A stretch of 64,000 nucleotides of DNA. It comes from Clostridia bacterium (GTDB taxonomy: Bacteria; Bacillota; Clostridia; Oscillospirales; CAG-272). The DNA is taken from NCBI GenBank assembly GCA_017461765.1, contig JAFTXO010000050.1, positions 1 through 64,000 on the forward strand, in the 5' to 3' direction. Position 1 is the stretch's first letter, and each line of letters opens with the position of its first letter. A model generated the notes under the pieces. It had not been told where the DNA came from. It did not search any database and saw only the letters and a list, made by a program, of their open reading frames with translations. Below are positions 26,181 through 35,701 of the stretch, one piece after another. A program made the position numbers and the translations under genes.

Positions 26181-27713
26181 CTATTCCCACTCAACCGTTG
26201 CGGGAGGCTTTGAGGTAATATCATAAACCACGCGTGTCACCGACGAAATCTCGTTTGTTATACGGTTGCTTGCCCTCTCTAAGAGCTCATAGGGTAATTT
26301 AGTCCAATCCGCAGTCATAAAATCATCCGTCGTAACGGCACGCAAAACGACTGTATATCCGTAAGCTCTTGCATCTCCCTTTACTCCGACGCTCTTTAAA
26401 TCCGTTATCACCGCGAAATATTGGCTGGTCATTTTTTCTAAATGAGCCCTTGCTATTTCTTCTCTGAAAATAGCATCCGCTTCTCTTAAAATATCAAGCT
26501 TTTCCTTCGTTATCTCTCCGATCACTCTTACTGCAAGCCCCGGACCGGGAAACGGCTGACGCCACACAAGCTCATTTGGTATTTCAAGCTGTGTGCCGAC
26601 CTCTCTTACCTCATCCTTAAAAAGATCGCGAAGAGGCTCTGCAATCTCGTCGAAATCAACGACATCAGGCAAAGCACCGACATTGTGATGGCTTTTTATT
26701 ACGGAAGCATCTCCCTTACCGCTTTCAATAACGTCGGGATAGATCGTGCCTTGAACCAAAATATCAACCTTGCCGATCTTTTTTGCCTCGTCCTCGAAAA
26801 CGCGTATGAATTCTTCTCCGATTATTTTCCGTTTTTCCTCTGGCTCTGTAACTCCCTTAAGCCTGCTTAAAAATCTTTCTTCGGCGTTTACACGGATAAG
26901 GTTCAAGCCAAAGCGCCCCGAAAACGTTTTTTCTACAAAATCTCCCTCGTCTTTTCTTAAAAGCCCGTGATCTACGAACACGCATATCAAATTATCGCCT
27001 ATTGCCTTATGTAAAAGCACCGCAGCAACCGAGGAATCTACCCCTCCGCTAAGAGCGCATAATACCTTTTTACCCTTAAATTTCTTTTTGTATTCCTCTA
27101 TGCGACCGTCGGCAAAGCTGCTCATCTTCCAATCACCCATACATCCGCATATCAGATAAAGAAAATTGTATAATATCCGCTTGCCGTACTCGGTGTGAGT
27201 TACCTCAGGGTGAAACTGTACACCGTAAAGCTTCTTTTTACCGTTTTCCATAGCGGCGCACGGACAGCTATCGGTATATGCGGTTATCTCAAAGCCCTCG
27301 GGCAGCTTTTTTATATAATCGGTATGGCTCATCCAACAAACGCTTTCATTTGGTATGCCGTCAAATAATTCGCTCTTTTTTACATATAGCTTTATTTTGC
27401 CGTATTCGCCAAGAGCTCCCGCGCTGCATATCTCGCCGTGCGCCATATATGCCATAAGCTGATCTCCGTAGCAAATGCCGAGCACGGGAATACCAAGCTC
27501 CAAGATCTTTTTATCATAGTGCGGAGAGCTTTCATCATAAACGCTGTTAGGTCCGCCTGTAAAAATTATTCCCTTGTAGGCTTCTTTTTTGATCTCGTCC
27601 ACCGATATCTTATCGTACGATCTTATCTCGGCGTATACATGATGCTCACGAACTCTGCGAGCGATCAGCTGATTGTACTGACCGCCGAAATCCAAAACAA
27701 GTATTTTCTCCAT
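26181..27713 (-). CDS. guaA: GMP synthase, glutamine-hydrolysing
   Basis: 510 residues from ATG 27713; a GTG two codons earlier is possible. The N-terminal class I glutaminase has GICYGDQ and [11 protein letters not shown]; the ATP pyrophosphatase has the PP-loop [10 protein letters not shown]; the C-terminal dimerisation region contains [15 protein letters not shown] and ends [13 protein letters not shown]. It converts XMP to GMP. GAGGTG lies just before the start; the purB stop is 7 bases away. Confidence 0.96.
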   Translation of the reverse strand: MEKILVLDFGGQYNQLIARRVREHHVYAEIRSYDKISVDEIKKEAYKGIIFTGGPNSVYDESSPHYDKKILELGIPVLGICYGDQLMAYMAHGEICSAGALGEYGKIKLYVKKSELFDGIPNESVCWMSHTDYIKKLPEGFEITAYTDSCPCAAMENGKKKLYGVQFHPEVTHTEYGKRILYNFLYLICGCMGDWKMSSFADGRIEEYKKKFKGKKVLCALSGGVDSSVAAVLLHKAIGDNLICVFVDHGLLRKDEGDFVEKTFSGRFGLNLIRVNAEERFLSRLKGVTEPEEKRKIIGEEFIRVFEDEAKKIGKVDILVQGTIYPDVIESGKGDASVIKSHHNVGALPDVVDFDEIAEPLRDLFKDEVREVGTQLEIPNELVWRQPFPGPGLAVRVIGEITKEKLDILREADAIFREEIARAHLEKMTSQYFAVITDLKSVGVKGDARAYGYTVVLRAVTTDDFMTADWTKLPYELLERASNRITNEISSVTRVVYDITSKPPATVEWE

Positions 27714-27720
27714 ACGCACC

Positions 27721-29136
27721 TCAAAGATTTATCTCGGCACTGTTCCCGTCTACGCCCTCAAGCAAGGGCTCTATCCTTGCAAGAAAAGCATCTACCTGCT
27801 CAGGGCATCTGCCAATATATCGGGACGGCTCAAGAAGAGCATTTATCTCCTCCTCGGTCATACCGAAGGTCGCTTCCTTGGCAAGGCGAGACGTAAGATC
27901 ACATTCCTCGCCGTTTTTCATCCTTGCGGTAGCCTCCATAGAGCACTTGCGAATTATCTCGTGAACCTGTTGTCTGTTTCCGCCTCGCTTTACCGCTTCC
28001 ATCATCAAATTCTCCGTTGCTATAAACGGAAGATATTCTCTTACCGTCTTTTCAATGATTTTCTCATTAACGTGAAGTCCGTTTGTCACGTTCTGTGCAA
28101 GTCTTAAAACCGCATCCGCACAAAGGAAGCCCTCGGGCATCGAAATTCTGCGGTTTGCGGAGTCGTCAAGAGTTCTTTCGAGCCACTGAACGGAAGCAGT
28201 CATCGGCGCGTTTATCGCATCAGCCATCAAATATCTTGCCAAGGAGCAAATACGCTCGCTTCTCATAGGATTGCGCTTATACGCCATCGCAGACGAGCCT
28301 ATCTGATTTTTTTCAAACGGCTCTTCAACTTGTCTGTCGTGCTGTAAGAGGCGTATATCGTTTGCCATTCTGTAACAGCTTTGAGCTATCGAGGAAAGAA
28401 CATTCAGAATTCTCGAATCCACCTTGCGCGGATACGTCTGTCCGCAAACGTCAAAGCACTTATCAAAGCCAAAATCCTCACAGATCAAGCGGTTCATCTC
28501 GTCGATTTTTGAGGTATCGCCCTCAAAAAGCTCAAGGAAGCTTGCCTCAGTTCCCGTCGTTCCGCGGCAGCCGAGGAGCTTCATATTTTCAATAACGAAA
28601 TCTATTTCGTCAAGATCCGACAAAAAATCCTGCATCCAAAACGTTGCTCTTTTTCCTACCGTTACAAGCTGTGCGGGCTGATAATGAGTATATCCCAGGG
28701 TCGGCATATCCCTATACTTTTTTGCAAAGGATGCAAGATTGGCAACGACCTTTAAAAGCTCTGTCCGTAAATAACGCAGAGCGTCGCGATATATTATAAG
28801 GTCTGCGTTGTCCGTAACATAACAGCTCGTTGCACCAAGATGTATAATTCCTGCGGCAGAGGGAGCGACCTTACCGTATGCGTAAACGTGAGCCATTACG
28901 TCGTGTCTTACTTCCTTTTCACGGACAGAAACGCACTCATAGTCGATATTATCGATATTGGCCTCCATTTGTTCGATCTGCTCCTTTGTTACGGGAAGTC
29001 CGAGAACATTCTGCGCCTTAGCCAACGACACCCACAGGCGTCTCCAGGTCTGATAACGCTTATCCGAGGAAAACAAATTTAACATATACTCCGATGCATA
29101 ACGCGACGAGAGTGGGGATTCGTACTTGTCTGTCAT
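27721..29136 (-). CDS. purB: Adenylosuccinate lyase
   Basis: 471 residues of the fumarase/aspartase superfamily. The signature loop is [15 protein letters not shown], and [15 protein letters not shown] and [16 protein letters not shown] are the other active-site regions. It acts twice, on SAICAR and on adenylosuccinate, releasing fumarate. It lies 15 bases after purA, which makes one of its substrates. Confidence 0.96.
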   Translation of the reverse strand: MTDKYESPLSSRYASEYMLNLFSSDKRYQTWRRLWVSLAKAQNVLGLPVTKEQIEQMEANIDNIDYECVSVREKEVRHDVMAHVYAYGKVAPSAAGIIHLGATSCYVTDNADLIIYRDALRYLRTELLKVVANLASFAKKYRDMPTLGYTHYQPAQLVTVGKRATFWMQDFLSDLDEIDFVIENMKLLGCRGTTGTEASFLELFEGDTSKIDEMNRLICEDFGFDKCFDVCGQTYPRKVDSRILNVLSSIAQSCYRMANDIRLLQHDRQVEEPFEKNQIGSSAMAYKRNPMRSERICSLARYLMADAINAPMTASVQWLERTLDDSANRRISMPEGFLCADAVLRLAQNVTNGLHVNEKIIEKTVREYLPFIATENLMMEAVKRGGNRQQVHEIIRKCSMEATARMKNGEECDLTSRLAKEATFGMTEEEINALLEPSRYIGRCPEQVDAFLARIEPLLEGVDGNSAEINL

Positions 29137-29151
29137 AATATATAAATCTCC

Positions 29152-30429
29152 TTATTTTCTTATAATTATACTGTCTCTTTCAGGGCCTACGGAAATATAG
29201 GTTATCGGACAGCCGATCTCTTTTTCTATAAAGGTTACGTAATCTTGCGCCTGCTTCGGCAGATTATCCCAGCTTCGAGCCTTCGAAATATCGCATTTCC
29301 ATCCGTCAAAATACTCAATTACGGGCTTTGCGTCCTTTAATGCGCACGGGAACGGAAATATGTCGCTTTGCTCTCCGTTTACAAGATAATGAGTGCAAAC
29401 AGGAATTTTATCCATGTAGCTTAATACATCAAGCTTGGTAAGCGCGATCTCCGTAGCTGCCTGCACCTCAACACCGTATCGGGTTGCGACAATATCTATC
29501 GCACCTACTCTGCGCGCTCTGCCTGTTTTCGCGCCGTATTCAAAGCCTGCTTTTCTGAGTGTTTCCGCCTCTTCGCCGAACATCTCACATACAAACGGGC
29601 CTTCGCCTACGCAGGTGGAATAAGCCTTTACGACCCCTATAACGTCATCTACCTTAGCCGACGGACAGCCCGAGCCGATAGGAGCATACGCCGCCGTTGT
29701 ATTTGAGGATGTTGTATAGGGATAAATACCGTAATCAAGATCGCGCAGAGAGCCGAGCTGTGCCTCGAACAATATCTTTTTTCCGTTTCTTTGTGCTTCC
29801 TTAAGAAGCTCCTTTGTGTCGCAAATAAACGGCATGATCCTTTCGCAAGCTTCCTTAAGCCATTTTTCAAGCATAGTCATTGTATACGGCTCTGACCCGT
29901 AAACTCTTGTAAGGGTAAGGTTCTTCCATTCAAGAAGATCGCGAAGATGAGCTCTTAATTCATCGGGATAAAAAAGCTCTCCCGCCATGATCGTTTTCTT
30001 TTGATACTTATCCGAATAAAACGGCGCTATTCCCTGCTTTGTCGAGCCGTATTTCTTATCAGCCAAGCGGGCTTCCTCAAGACAGTCAAGATCTCTGTGC
30101 CAGGGCAAAAGAAGCGAGGCTCTGTCACTTATCTTCAGATTTTTTGGTGTTACAGAAACACCCTTTGATGCAACATCATCAATTTCAGTCAATAAATTTT
30201 CGGGATCAAGGGCAACTCCGTTGCCGAGGATATTCAAAGTCCCCTCTCTGAAAATTCCCGAGGGAAGCAGATGAAGAGCGAATTTGCCGTACTCGTTTAT
30301 TACAGTATGACCTGCATTTCCTCCGCCCTGATATCTGATAACGATATCGTAATCCTCTGTAAGAAGGTCAACCATTCTGCCCTTTCCTTCATCTCCCCAA
30401 TTTATTCCGACAATTGCACAATTCGACAT
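29152..30429 (-). CDS. purA: Adenylosuccinate synthetase
   Basis: 425 residues. The GTP-binding loop is GINWGDEGKGR, the base-recognition and IMP loop is GGGNAGHTVI, and the aspartate-loop region is near TGRARRVGAIDIVATRYG. It joins IMP and aspartate with GTP on the way to AMP. It lies 52 bases after purC with no terminator between. Confidence 0.96.
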   Translation of the reverse strand: MSNCAIVGINWGDEGKGRMVDLLTEDYDIVIRYQGGGNAGHTVINEYGKFALHLLPSGIFREGTLNILGNGVALDPENLLTEIDDVASKGVSVTPKNLKISDRASLLLPWHRDLDCLEEARLADKKYGSTKQGIAPFYSDKYQKKTIMAGELFYPDELRAHLRDLLEWKNLTLTRVYGSEPYTMTMLEKWLKEACERIMPFICDTKELLKEAQRNGKKILFEAQLGSLRDLDYGIYPYTTSSNTTAAYAPIGSGCPSAKVDDVIGVVKAYSTCVGEGPFVCEMFGEEAETLRKAGFEYGAKTGRARRVGAIDIVATRYGVEVQAATEIALTKLDVLSYMDKIPVCTHYLVNGEQSDIFPFPCALKDAKPVIEYFDGWKCDISKARSWDNLPKQAQDYVTFIEKEIGCPITYISVGPERDSIIIRK

Positions 30430-30481
30430 AATTAACTCCTTAATTCGTTTTTATTTTAGGCTATCAGACACGGGTCCGATT

Positions 30482-31195
30482 TTATATATGAGCCGTAAGT
30501 CTCTTCATTACCTCTGCATACGCGCCCTCAACACCGCCAAGATCTCTGCGGAAGCGATCCTTATCAAGCTTTTCTCCCGTCTTTGTGTCCCAAAGGCGGC
30601 AGGTATCGGGGCTTATTTCATCTGCCAAAACGATAGTTCCGTCAAAGAGCTTACCGAACTCAAGCTTGAAATCCACAAGAGTAATTCCGCATTCAAGCCA
30701 GAATGCCTTAAGCACATCGTTGATCTTAAAGGAATATTTTTTAATCAATTCTATTTCCTCGGCTGTTGCAAGCCCAAGTGCTATTGCGTGATCCTCGTTA
30801 AGAAGCGGATCTGCCAGGCTATCGTTTTTGTAGCTAAACTCAATAGTCGGCTTTTTGAACACAATTCCCTCCTCAACACCGTATTTCTTGGAGAATGAGC
30901 CTGCGGATATATTACGCACGATAACCTCAAGCGGAACTATGCTTACCCTTTTGACAAGTGTTTCTCTGTCACTGAGCTCCTTTACAAAGTGTGTCGGTAC
31001 TCCGAATTTTTCAAGTCTTTGCATAAGAAGATTGCTCATTTTGTTATTTATTATTCCCTTACCTGCAATAGTACCCTTTTTAAGTCCGTTGAAGGCAGTA
31101 GCATCGTCCTTGTATTCAACGATAAGCCGCTCCTTATCATCCGTTTTAAATACCTTCTTTGCTTTTCCCTCGTAAAGCTGTTCTTTTTTGATCAT
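30482..31195 (-). CDS. purC: SAICAR synthetase
   Basis: 237 residues, standard length: LYEGKAKKVFKTDDKERLIVEYKDDATAFNG, VEVIVRNISAGSFSKKYGVEEG-like core and LVDFKLEFG with DEISPDTCRLWD. It ligates CAIR and aspartate with ATP. It is the first gene of the eleven-gene operon, so its 200-base leader with two hexaloop-terminator units controls the whole set. TTGGAGG lies 9 bases before the ATG. Confidence 0.96.
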   Translation of the reverse strand: MIKKEQLYEGKAKKVFKTDDKERLIVEYKDDATAFNGLKKGTIAGKGIINNKMSNLLMQRLEKFGVPTHFVKELSDRETLVKRVSIVPLEVIVRNISAGSFSKKYGVEEGIVFKKPTIEFSYKNDSLADPLLNEDHAIALGLATAEEIELIKKYSFKINDVLKAFWLECGITLVDFKLEFGKLFDGTIVLADEISPDTCRLWDTKTGEKLDKDRFRRDLGGVEGAYAEVMKRLTAHI

Positions 31196-31254
31196 GTTTA
31201 TATACCTCCAAAAAATTTTTCAACACATTTTAAAAATAAGGCTCTGTGTCACAA

Positions 31255-31307
31255 TAAAAAGGCAATGATGCTCTAATGCAAAATACATTAAAGACGTCAT
31301 TGCCTTC
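31255..31307 (-). promoter_or_regulatory. ANTAR-type antitermination unit 2, purC leader
   Basis: On the minus strand (G)AAGGC, loop AATGAC, GUCUU(U) folds as a small hairpin (31307-31290) with loop bases A1 and G4, the ANTAR signature. Alternatively AAGGCAATGA pairs exactly with TCATTGCCTT (31262-31255), with inner TAATG/CATTA, followed by TTTATTG: a terminator. The two folds share the AAGGCAATGA arm and exclude each other. Confidence 0.65.
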
Positions 31308-31329
31308 AAATTATTTGATTTATTAAACG

Positions 31330-31385
31330 AAAAAAGGCGAGGATATCCCTTAAGATAAAAATCTTAAAAAGACGCCCTTGCCTTT
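31330..31385 (-). promoter_or_regulatory. ANTAR-type antitermination unit 1, purC leader
   Basis: AAAGGC, loop AAGGGC, GUCUUU (31385-31368) forms a six-pair hairpin with A1 and G4 in the loop. The competing terminator pairs AAAGGCAAGG with CCTCGCCTTT (31342-31333), has an inner TTAAGAT/ATCTTAA stem, and ends in TTTTTT. It starts about 10 bases after the -10 box. Confidence 0.65.
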
Positions 31386-31394
31386 TACGCAAAT

Positions 31395-31423
31395 ATTATA
31401 CACCTTTATATTTGATTTGTCAA
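31395..31423 (-). promoter_or_regulatory. Promoter of the pur-pyr-car-dap-nad operon
   Basis: On the minus strand TTGACA (31423-31418), 17 bases, TATAAT (31400-31395): an exact consensus. Confidence 0.8.
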
Positions 31424-31454
31424 TATTTTATTATTAAGTTTCTTATAAAAATCC

Positions 31455-31490
31455 TAAAGCAGAAAGAGAGGATAAAACACTTATCCTCTC
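31455..31490 (-). terminator. Terminator after asnB
   Basis: GAGAGGATAA pairs with TTATCCTCTC (31466-31490), ending in a T-rich stretch. It separates glnN-asnB from the purC promoter. Confidence 0.65.
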
Positions 31491-31496
31491 CTTTTC

Positions 31497-33077
31497 TTAT
31501 TCTCCGCTTTTTCCGTAGTTTGAAAGAACTCTTGCTGATGGGTCATCTACGTCACAGCCCTCCCAGCTCTTGTTCGGCATCCAGAAATCAACCACCATTT
31601 CTGCCTGATCGGGATAATATTTTTCAAATATCTCTCTGTAAAGCAGTGATTCCTTTGTAAACGGCTGGGCGTATGTGTATTTTTTGCGCTTTTTCTCATA
31701 TTCCTCATCGGTATATACGGATGCTGCGTATTCCTTCAGGTAATCGACCATAGAATGTCCCACGGCATCTGAAAATGCCGCCTTTTCTCTGTACAAAATA
31801 CTCTCAGGTAAATAATCGCCCTCAAACGCCTTTCTCAAAAGATACTTGCCCTTGCCGTATTTGTTCATCTTCATCTCGGGATCTACCGACATTACGTACT
31901 TAACGAAATCAAGATCGCCAAAGGGTACTCTTGCTTCAAGCGAGTTTGAAGAAATGCACCTGTCCGCACGCAAAACGTCGTACATATGAAGCTCTTTTAC
32001 TCTCTTTATAGCTTCCTTTTGAAATTCGTCTGCGCTCGGAGCAAAATCGGTATATTTATAGCCAAACAGCTCATCTGAGATTTCTCCCGTAAGCAGAACG
32101 CGAATATCCGTTTTTTCGTGAATTGCCTTACATACAAGGTACATACCTATGCTCGCTCTTACCGTCGTTATATCATAAGTGCCGAGAATGCTTATGACCT
32201 TTTCCAAAGAGCCCAAAACATCGTCCTTCGTTATGATTACCTCTTGGTGATCGCTTCCTATATAGTCGGCAACCTCCTTTGCATACTTCAAATCGATAGC
32301 GTCGGTGTTCATACCTATTGAAAAGGTTTTTATAGGCTGCTTGCTCTTTTTCTGCGCAACCGAGCACACGAGCGAGGAATCAAGTCCTCCGCTGAGCAAA
32401 AATCCTACCTTTGCATCGGCAACAAGTCTTTTTTCAATTCCCGAAACGAGCTTATCGTGTATGCTCTTACAAACCTCATCTATGCTCGCATAAGTAACCT
32501 TATCTACCCTTGTGATATCGCAGTAGCAGATGAATTTTCCGCCCTTGTAATAGTGTCCCGGCGGAAACGGCATGATCCTTTCGGCAAGACCTACAAGGTT
32601 TTTTGCTTCGCTTGCGAAAATAATAGCTCCGTCCTTACCGTAGCCGTAATATAGCGGGCGTATTCCTATAGGATCTCTTGCGGCTATATATTCTTCTGCT
32701 TTGCCGTCGTAGATAATGCAAGCAAATTCCGCATCGAGCATTTTAAACATATCCGTTCCGTACTCAAGGTACATAGGAAGAAGTATCTCGCAGTCGGAAT
32801 CGCTTTTGAAGGCGTAGCCCTTCTTTATAAGCTCATCCCTGAGCTTTTCAAAGCCGTAGATCTCTCCGTTACAGACAACATAGCTTCCGTCAAACTCAAA
32901 CGGCTGCATTCCCGACGGAGTAAGACCCATAATAGCAAGCCTGTGAAAGCCTAAAAGCCCCTTACCTGTGTCGATAATCCGTGTATCGTCAGGACCGCGC
33001 GACACCGTTCGGTCAAAGCATTCCAAAAACTGAGAAAAGGTGACTCCGCTGTCACAGTAGCCCATAATAGAACACAT
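31497..33077 (-). CDS. asnB: Asparagine synthase, glutamine-hydrolysing
   Basis: 526 residues from ATG 33077, which puts the nucleophile Cys at position 2 (MCSIMGYCDSG) as the enzyme requires; GGAGG lies 10 bases upstream. The glutaminase domain shows RGPDDTRI, FHRLAI and CNGEIYGF; the synthetase domain has the PP-loop LLSGGLDSSLV. It makes asparagine from aspartate and glutamine. It lies 79 bases after glnN, with no promoter or terminator seen, so it is probably cotranscribed with the glutamine supplier. Confidence 0.93.
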   Translation of the reverse strand: MCSIMGYCDSGVTFSQFLECFDRTVSRGPDDTRIIDTGKGLLGFHRLAIMGLTPSGMQPFEFDGSYVVCNGEIYGFEKLRDELIKKGYAFKSDSDCEILLPMYLEYGTDMFKMLDAEFACIIYDGKAEEYIAARDPIGIRPLYYGYGKDGAIIFASEAKNLVGLAERIMPFPPGHYYKGGKFICYCDITRVDKVTYASIDEVCKSIHDKLVSGIEKRLVADAKVGFLLSGGLDSSLVCSVAQKKSKQPIKTFSIGMNTDAIDLKYAKEVADYIGSDHQEVIITKDDVLGSLEKVISILGTYDITTVRASIGMYLVCKAIHEKTDIRVLLTGEISDELFGYKYTDFAPSADEFQKEAIKRVKELHMYDVLRADRCISSNSLEARVPFGDLDFVKYVMSVDPEMKMNKYGKGKYLLRKAFEGDYLPESILYREKAAFSDAVGHSMVDYLKEYAASVYTDEEYEKKRKKYTYAQPFTKESLLYREIFEKYYPDQAEMVVDFWMPNKSWEGCDVDDPSARVLSNYGKSGE

Positions 33078-33156
33078 AATAAAATCCTCCAAAAATAATT
33101 TTTCAGCATCCTATGCCAAACACTTCTTATTTATTTTATATTTTGATATCAGATAC

Positions 33157-35253
33157 TCATCTTACTCCGAAAAGAAGGTCTCCGTAAGTCGGGAACGGCC
33201 AATATTTCTCGGCTGTCAAGGTTTCAGCCTCATCGGCTACCGCTCTTAAATCGCTCATTTTGGATAGAACTGTATCTCTTATCTTGTACGCCTCGTCTAC
33301 GATATCCATAGCGAATTTTGTATCTACTATCGCCTTTTCAAGCTCGTCGGTCTTATCGGATATCTGCTCTGTGAGAACCGAAAGCTTTGTTATAAGCTTT
33401 TTCTCGTACGAGGATGCCGCATCGGGAGCGACTGCCAGCTTCGTTTTTGCGGTTTTTGCAAGATCGGATACATACGATACGATAGCGGGAAGTATCTCTT
33501 TTCTTGCGATATCAACCATTGTGTTCGCCTCGATCATTACGGTCTTGCAGTAGTTTTCAAGCAAGACCTCGCATCTTGATTCAAGCTCGGCAACAGAAAA
33601 TACCTTATGTGAGGTCAGCATATCGACGTTTTTCTTATCAGTCAAATGAGGCAAGCAATCCGGAGTCGTACGGTAGTTAAGAAGTCCTCTTTCCTCGGTT
33701 GCTTCCTTGATCCAGGCATCGTCGTAGCCGTTGCCGTTGAATATAATTCTCTTATGCTCCTTGATCGTTTTCTTTATAAGCGCGTGAAGAGCCTCGTTAA
33801 AGTCCTTTGCTCCCTCAAGCTCATCTGCAAACTGCTTAAGCTCCTCTGCTACTGCGGAGTTAAGCATGATGTTTGCGCAAGCGATACTGTTAGATGAGCC
33901 GAGCATACGGAATTCGAATTTATTTCCCGTAAATGCAAACGGCGAGGTTCTGTTTCGGTCTGTCGTATCCTTTGTAAACTTGGGAAGAACGTGTACTCCG
34001 AGCTTCATCTGAGATTTTTCAGCCGCAGTGTAGGGAGAATCAGTCTCGATAGCCTCCAAAATAGCCGTAAGCTCGTCGCCAAGGAAAATAGATACTACCG
34101 CAGGAGGTGCTTCGTTTGCGCCGAGACGGTGATCGTTTCCTGCCGTCGCAACGGAAATTCTGAGAAGATCCTGATATTCGTCAACAGCCTTGATAACTGA
34201 GCAAAGGAAAAGCAAGAACTGTGCATTTTCGTGCGGTGTTTCACCCGGTGAAAGAAGGTTTACGCCCGTATCCGTGGCAATAGACCAGTTGTTGTGCTTA
34301 CCGCTTCCGTTTACTCCCGCAAAGGGCTTTTCGTGAAGCAAGCATACAAGACCGTGCTTTGATGCGACCTTTTGCATAATTTCCATAGTGAGCTGGTTGT
34401 GGTCTGTCGCAATATTCGTAGTTGTATAGATAGGAGCTAACTCGTGCTGTGCGGGAGCAACCTCGTTGTGCTCTGTCTTAGCAAGAATACCGAGCTTCCA
34501 AAGCTCCTCGTTAAGATCCTGCATAAAGGCTGCTACTCTCGGCTTGATAACGCCGAAATAATGGTCATCCATCTCCTGTCCCTTCGGTGCTTTTGCTCCG
34601 AAAAGAGTTCTTCCTGTGTAAACAAGATCCTTACGCTTGTTGTACATTTCCTTATCTACAAGGAAATATTCCTGCTCTGGTCCTACCGAGGTGCGTACGC
34701 ATTTTACCGTATCGTTTCCAAAGAGCTTCAAAATACGGATAGCTTGCTTGCTAAGTGCCTCCATTGAACGAAGAAGAGGTGTTTTCTTATCAAGCGCCTC
34801 ACCGCCGTAAGAGCAAAACGCTGTCGGAATACAAAGAGTCTTTCCTTTAATAAACGCATAGGATGTAGGATCCCACGCCGTATAGCCTCTTGCCTCGAAG
34901 GTGGCTCTTAGTCCGCCTGACGGAAAAGAGGAAGCATCAGGCTCGCCCTTGATAAGCTCCTTACCCGAAAACTCCATAATTACTCCGCCGTCGGGAGATG
35001 GCGTTATAAAGCTGTCGTGCTTCTCCGCGGTAATTCCCGTAAGAGGCTGAAACCAATGTGTATAGTGTGTTGCTCCGTTTGCAACTGCCCAATCCTTCAT
35101 AGCATCTGCTACTGCATTGGCAACCGTAAGATCAAGTCTTTCTCCCTCGTCGATAGTCTTTTTTAATGAGGCGTAAACCTTAGCTGATAATTTCGCCTTC
35201 ATTACTCTGTCGTCAAAGACCAAGCTTCCAAATTGTTCGGGTACTGTTTTCAT
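33157..35253 (-). CDS. glnN: Glutamine synthetase, type III
   Basis: 698 residues, the length of GSIII (about 700-730). Typical segments are the N-terminal [75 protein letters not shown] and [18 protein letters not shown]. It condenses glutamate and ammonia using ATP. It is preceded by a 250-base leader with two hexaloop hairpins, and diverges from the glutamate synthase operon. A second, type I enzyme lies at 40712-41920. Confidence 0.95.
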   Translation of the reverse strand: MKTVPEQFGSLVFDDRVMKAKLSAKVYASLKKTIDEGERLDLTVANAVADAMKDWAVANGATHYTHWFQPLTGITAEKHDSFITPSPDGGVIMEFSGKELIKGEPDASSFPSGGLRATFEARGYTAWDPTSYAFIKGKTLCIPTAFCSYGGEALDKKTPLLRSMEALSKQAIRILKLFGNDTVKCVRTSVGPEQEYFLVDKEMYNKRKDLVYTGRTLFGAKAPKGQEMDDHYFGVIKPRVAAFMQDLNEELWKLGILAKTEHNEVAPAQHELAPIYTTTNIATDHNQLTMEIMQKVASKHGLVCLLHEKPFAGVNGSGKHNNWSIATDTGVNLLSPGETPHENAQFLLFLCSVIKAVDEYQDLLRISVATAGNDHRLGANEAPPAVVSIFLGDELTAILEAIETDSPYTAAEKSQMKLGVHVLPKFTKDTTDRNRTSPFAFTGNKFEFRMLGSSNSIACANIMLNSAVAEELKQFADELEGAKDFNEALHALIKKTIKEHKRIIFNGNGYDDAWIKEATEERGLLNYRTTPDCLPHLTDKKNVDMLTSHKVFSVAELESRCEVLLENYCKTVMIEANTMVDIARKEILPAIVSYVSDLAKTAKTKLAVAPDAASSYEKKLITKLSVLTEQISDKTDELEKAIVDTKFAMDIVDEAYKIRDTVLSKMSDLRAVADEAETLTAEKYWPFPTYGDLLFGVR

Positions 35254-35293
35254 AATAAATTCTCCTTTGAACCAAAATCATTTATAAATTAGT

Positions 35294-35335
35294 AAAGGCA
35301 AAGACTCCTTGAAAAAATCAAGACGCCTTTGCCTT
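35294..35335 (-). promoter_or_regulatory. ANTAR-type unit 2, glnN leader
   Basis: AAGGC, loop AAAGGC, GUCUU (35335-35320) gives five pairs with A1 and G4 in a six-base loop. The alternative long hairpin pairs AAGGCAAAGGCGTCTTGA with the segment down to 35294 (TCAAGGAGTCTTTGCCTT), followed by TTACTAATTT, a weak U-run. It lies 40 bases before the glnN start. Confidence 0.55.
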
Positions 35336-35425
35336 CATTAGTTATTAAATTCAGATTTTCAATTTGTGATACAAAAATATACACTGTTATCAAAAATAAA
35401 GCATAAGATATAAATGTACTCAACA

Positions 35426-35474
35426 AAAAGAAAATGCGTCCTTGAGAAAAATTCTCAAAGACGCCGTTGCCTTT
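35426..35474 (-). promoter_or_regulatory. ANTAR-type unit 1, glnN leader
   Basis: AAAGGC, loop AACGGC, GUCUUU (35474-35457) forms a six-pair hairpin with A1 and G4. It overlaps the terminator stem GCGTCTTTGAGAA / TTCTCAAGGACGC (35464-35436; 13 pairs with one G-U), which ends ATTTTCTTTTT. It starts about 10 bases after the -10 box. Confidence 0.65.
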
Positions 35475-35484
35475 TATGCTTCAC

Positions 35485-35513
35485 ATTATACTCCTTGCAA
35501 AGCGATTTGTCAA
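35485..35513 (-). promoter_or_regulatory. Promoter of glnN-asnB
   Basis: On the minus strand TTGACA (35513-35508), 17 bases, TATAAT (35490-35485). It is back to back with the promoter at 35571. Confidence 0.8.
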
Positions 35514-35570
35514 TATGTTTTTTGAAATTTCCCGAAAAAATTTTCAAATAGACTTTTTTCGCCGTTTCTG

Positions 35571-35599
35571 TTGACAAATCGAATTTTTAATGCTATAAT
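35571..35599 (+). promoter_or_regulatory. Promoter of the glutamate synthase operon
   Basis: TTGACA (35571-35576), 17 bases, TATAAT (35594-35599). The first eleven bases TTGACAAATCG are the same as in the divergent glnN promoter. Confidence 0.8.
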
Positions 35600-35607
35600 G
35601 CTTGCAT

Positions 35608-35668
35608 ATGAGCAAAGGTGTTCATCGAAGCAGTACTACGCTGTTTTCGTGATCACCTTTGCTTTTTT
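35608..35668 (+). promoter_or_regulatory. ANTAR-type antitermination unit, glutamate synthase leader
   Basis: AUGAGC, loop AAAGGU, GUUCAU (35608-35625) gives six pairs with A1 and G4. The terminator alternative pairs AGCAAAGGTG (35611-35620) with CACCTTTGCT (35654-35663) and ends in TTTTTT. The stem bases differ from the other units but the loop rule and overlap logic are kept, which supports selection on structure. Confidence 0.65.
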
Positions 35669-35701
35669 GTTTTTAATCACTAATATAGGAAGGAAATCGT
35701 T

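Noticed and set aside
31290..31385. Glutamine riboswitch (glnA RNA) in the purC and glnN leaders
   Set aside because: The glnA and downstream-peptide cores were not recognised; the repeated six-base loop with A1 and G4 overlapping terminators fits ANTAR targets better.
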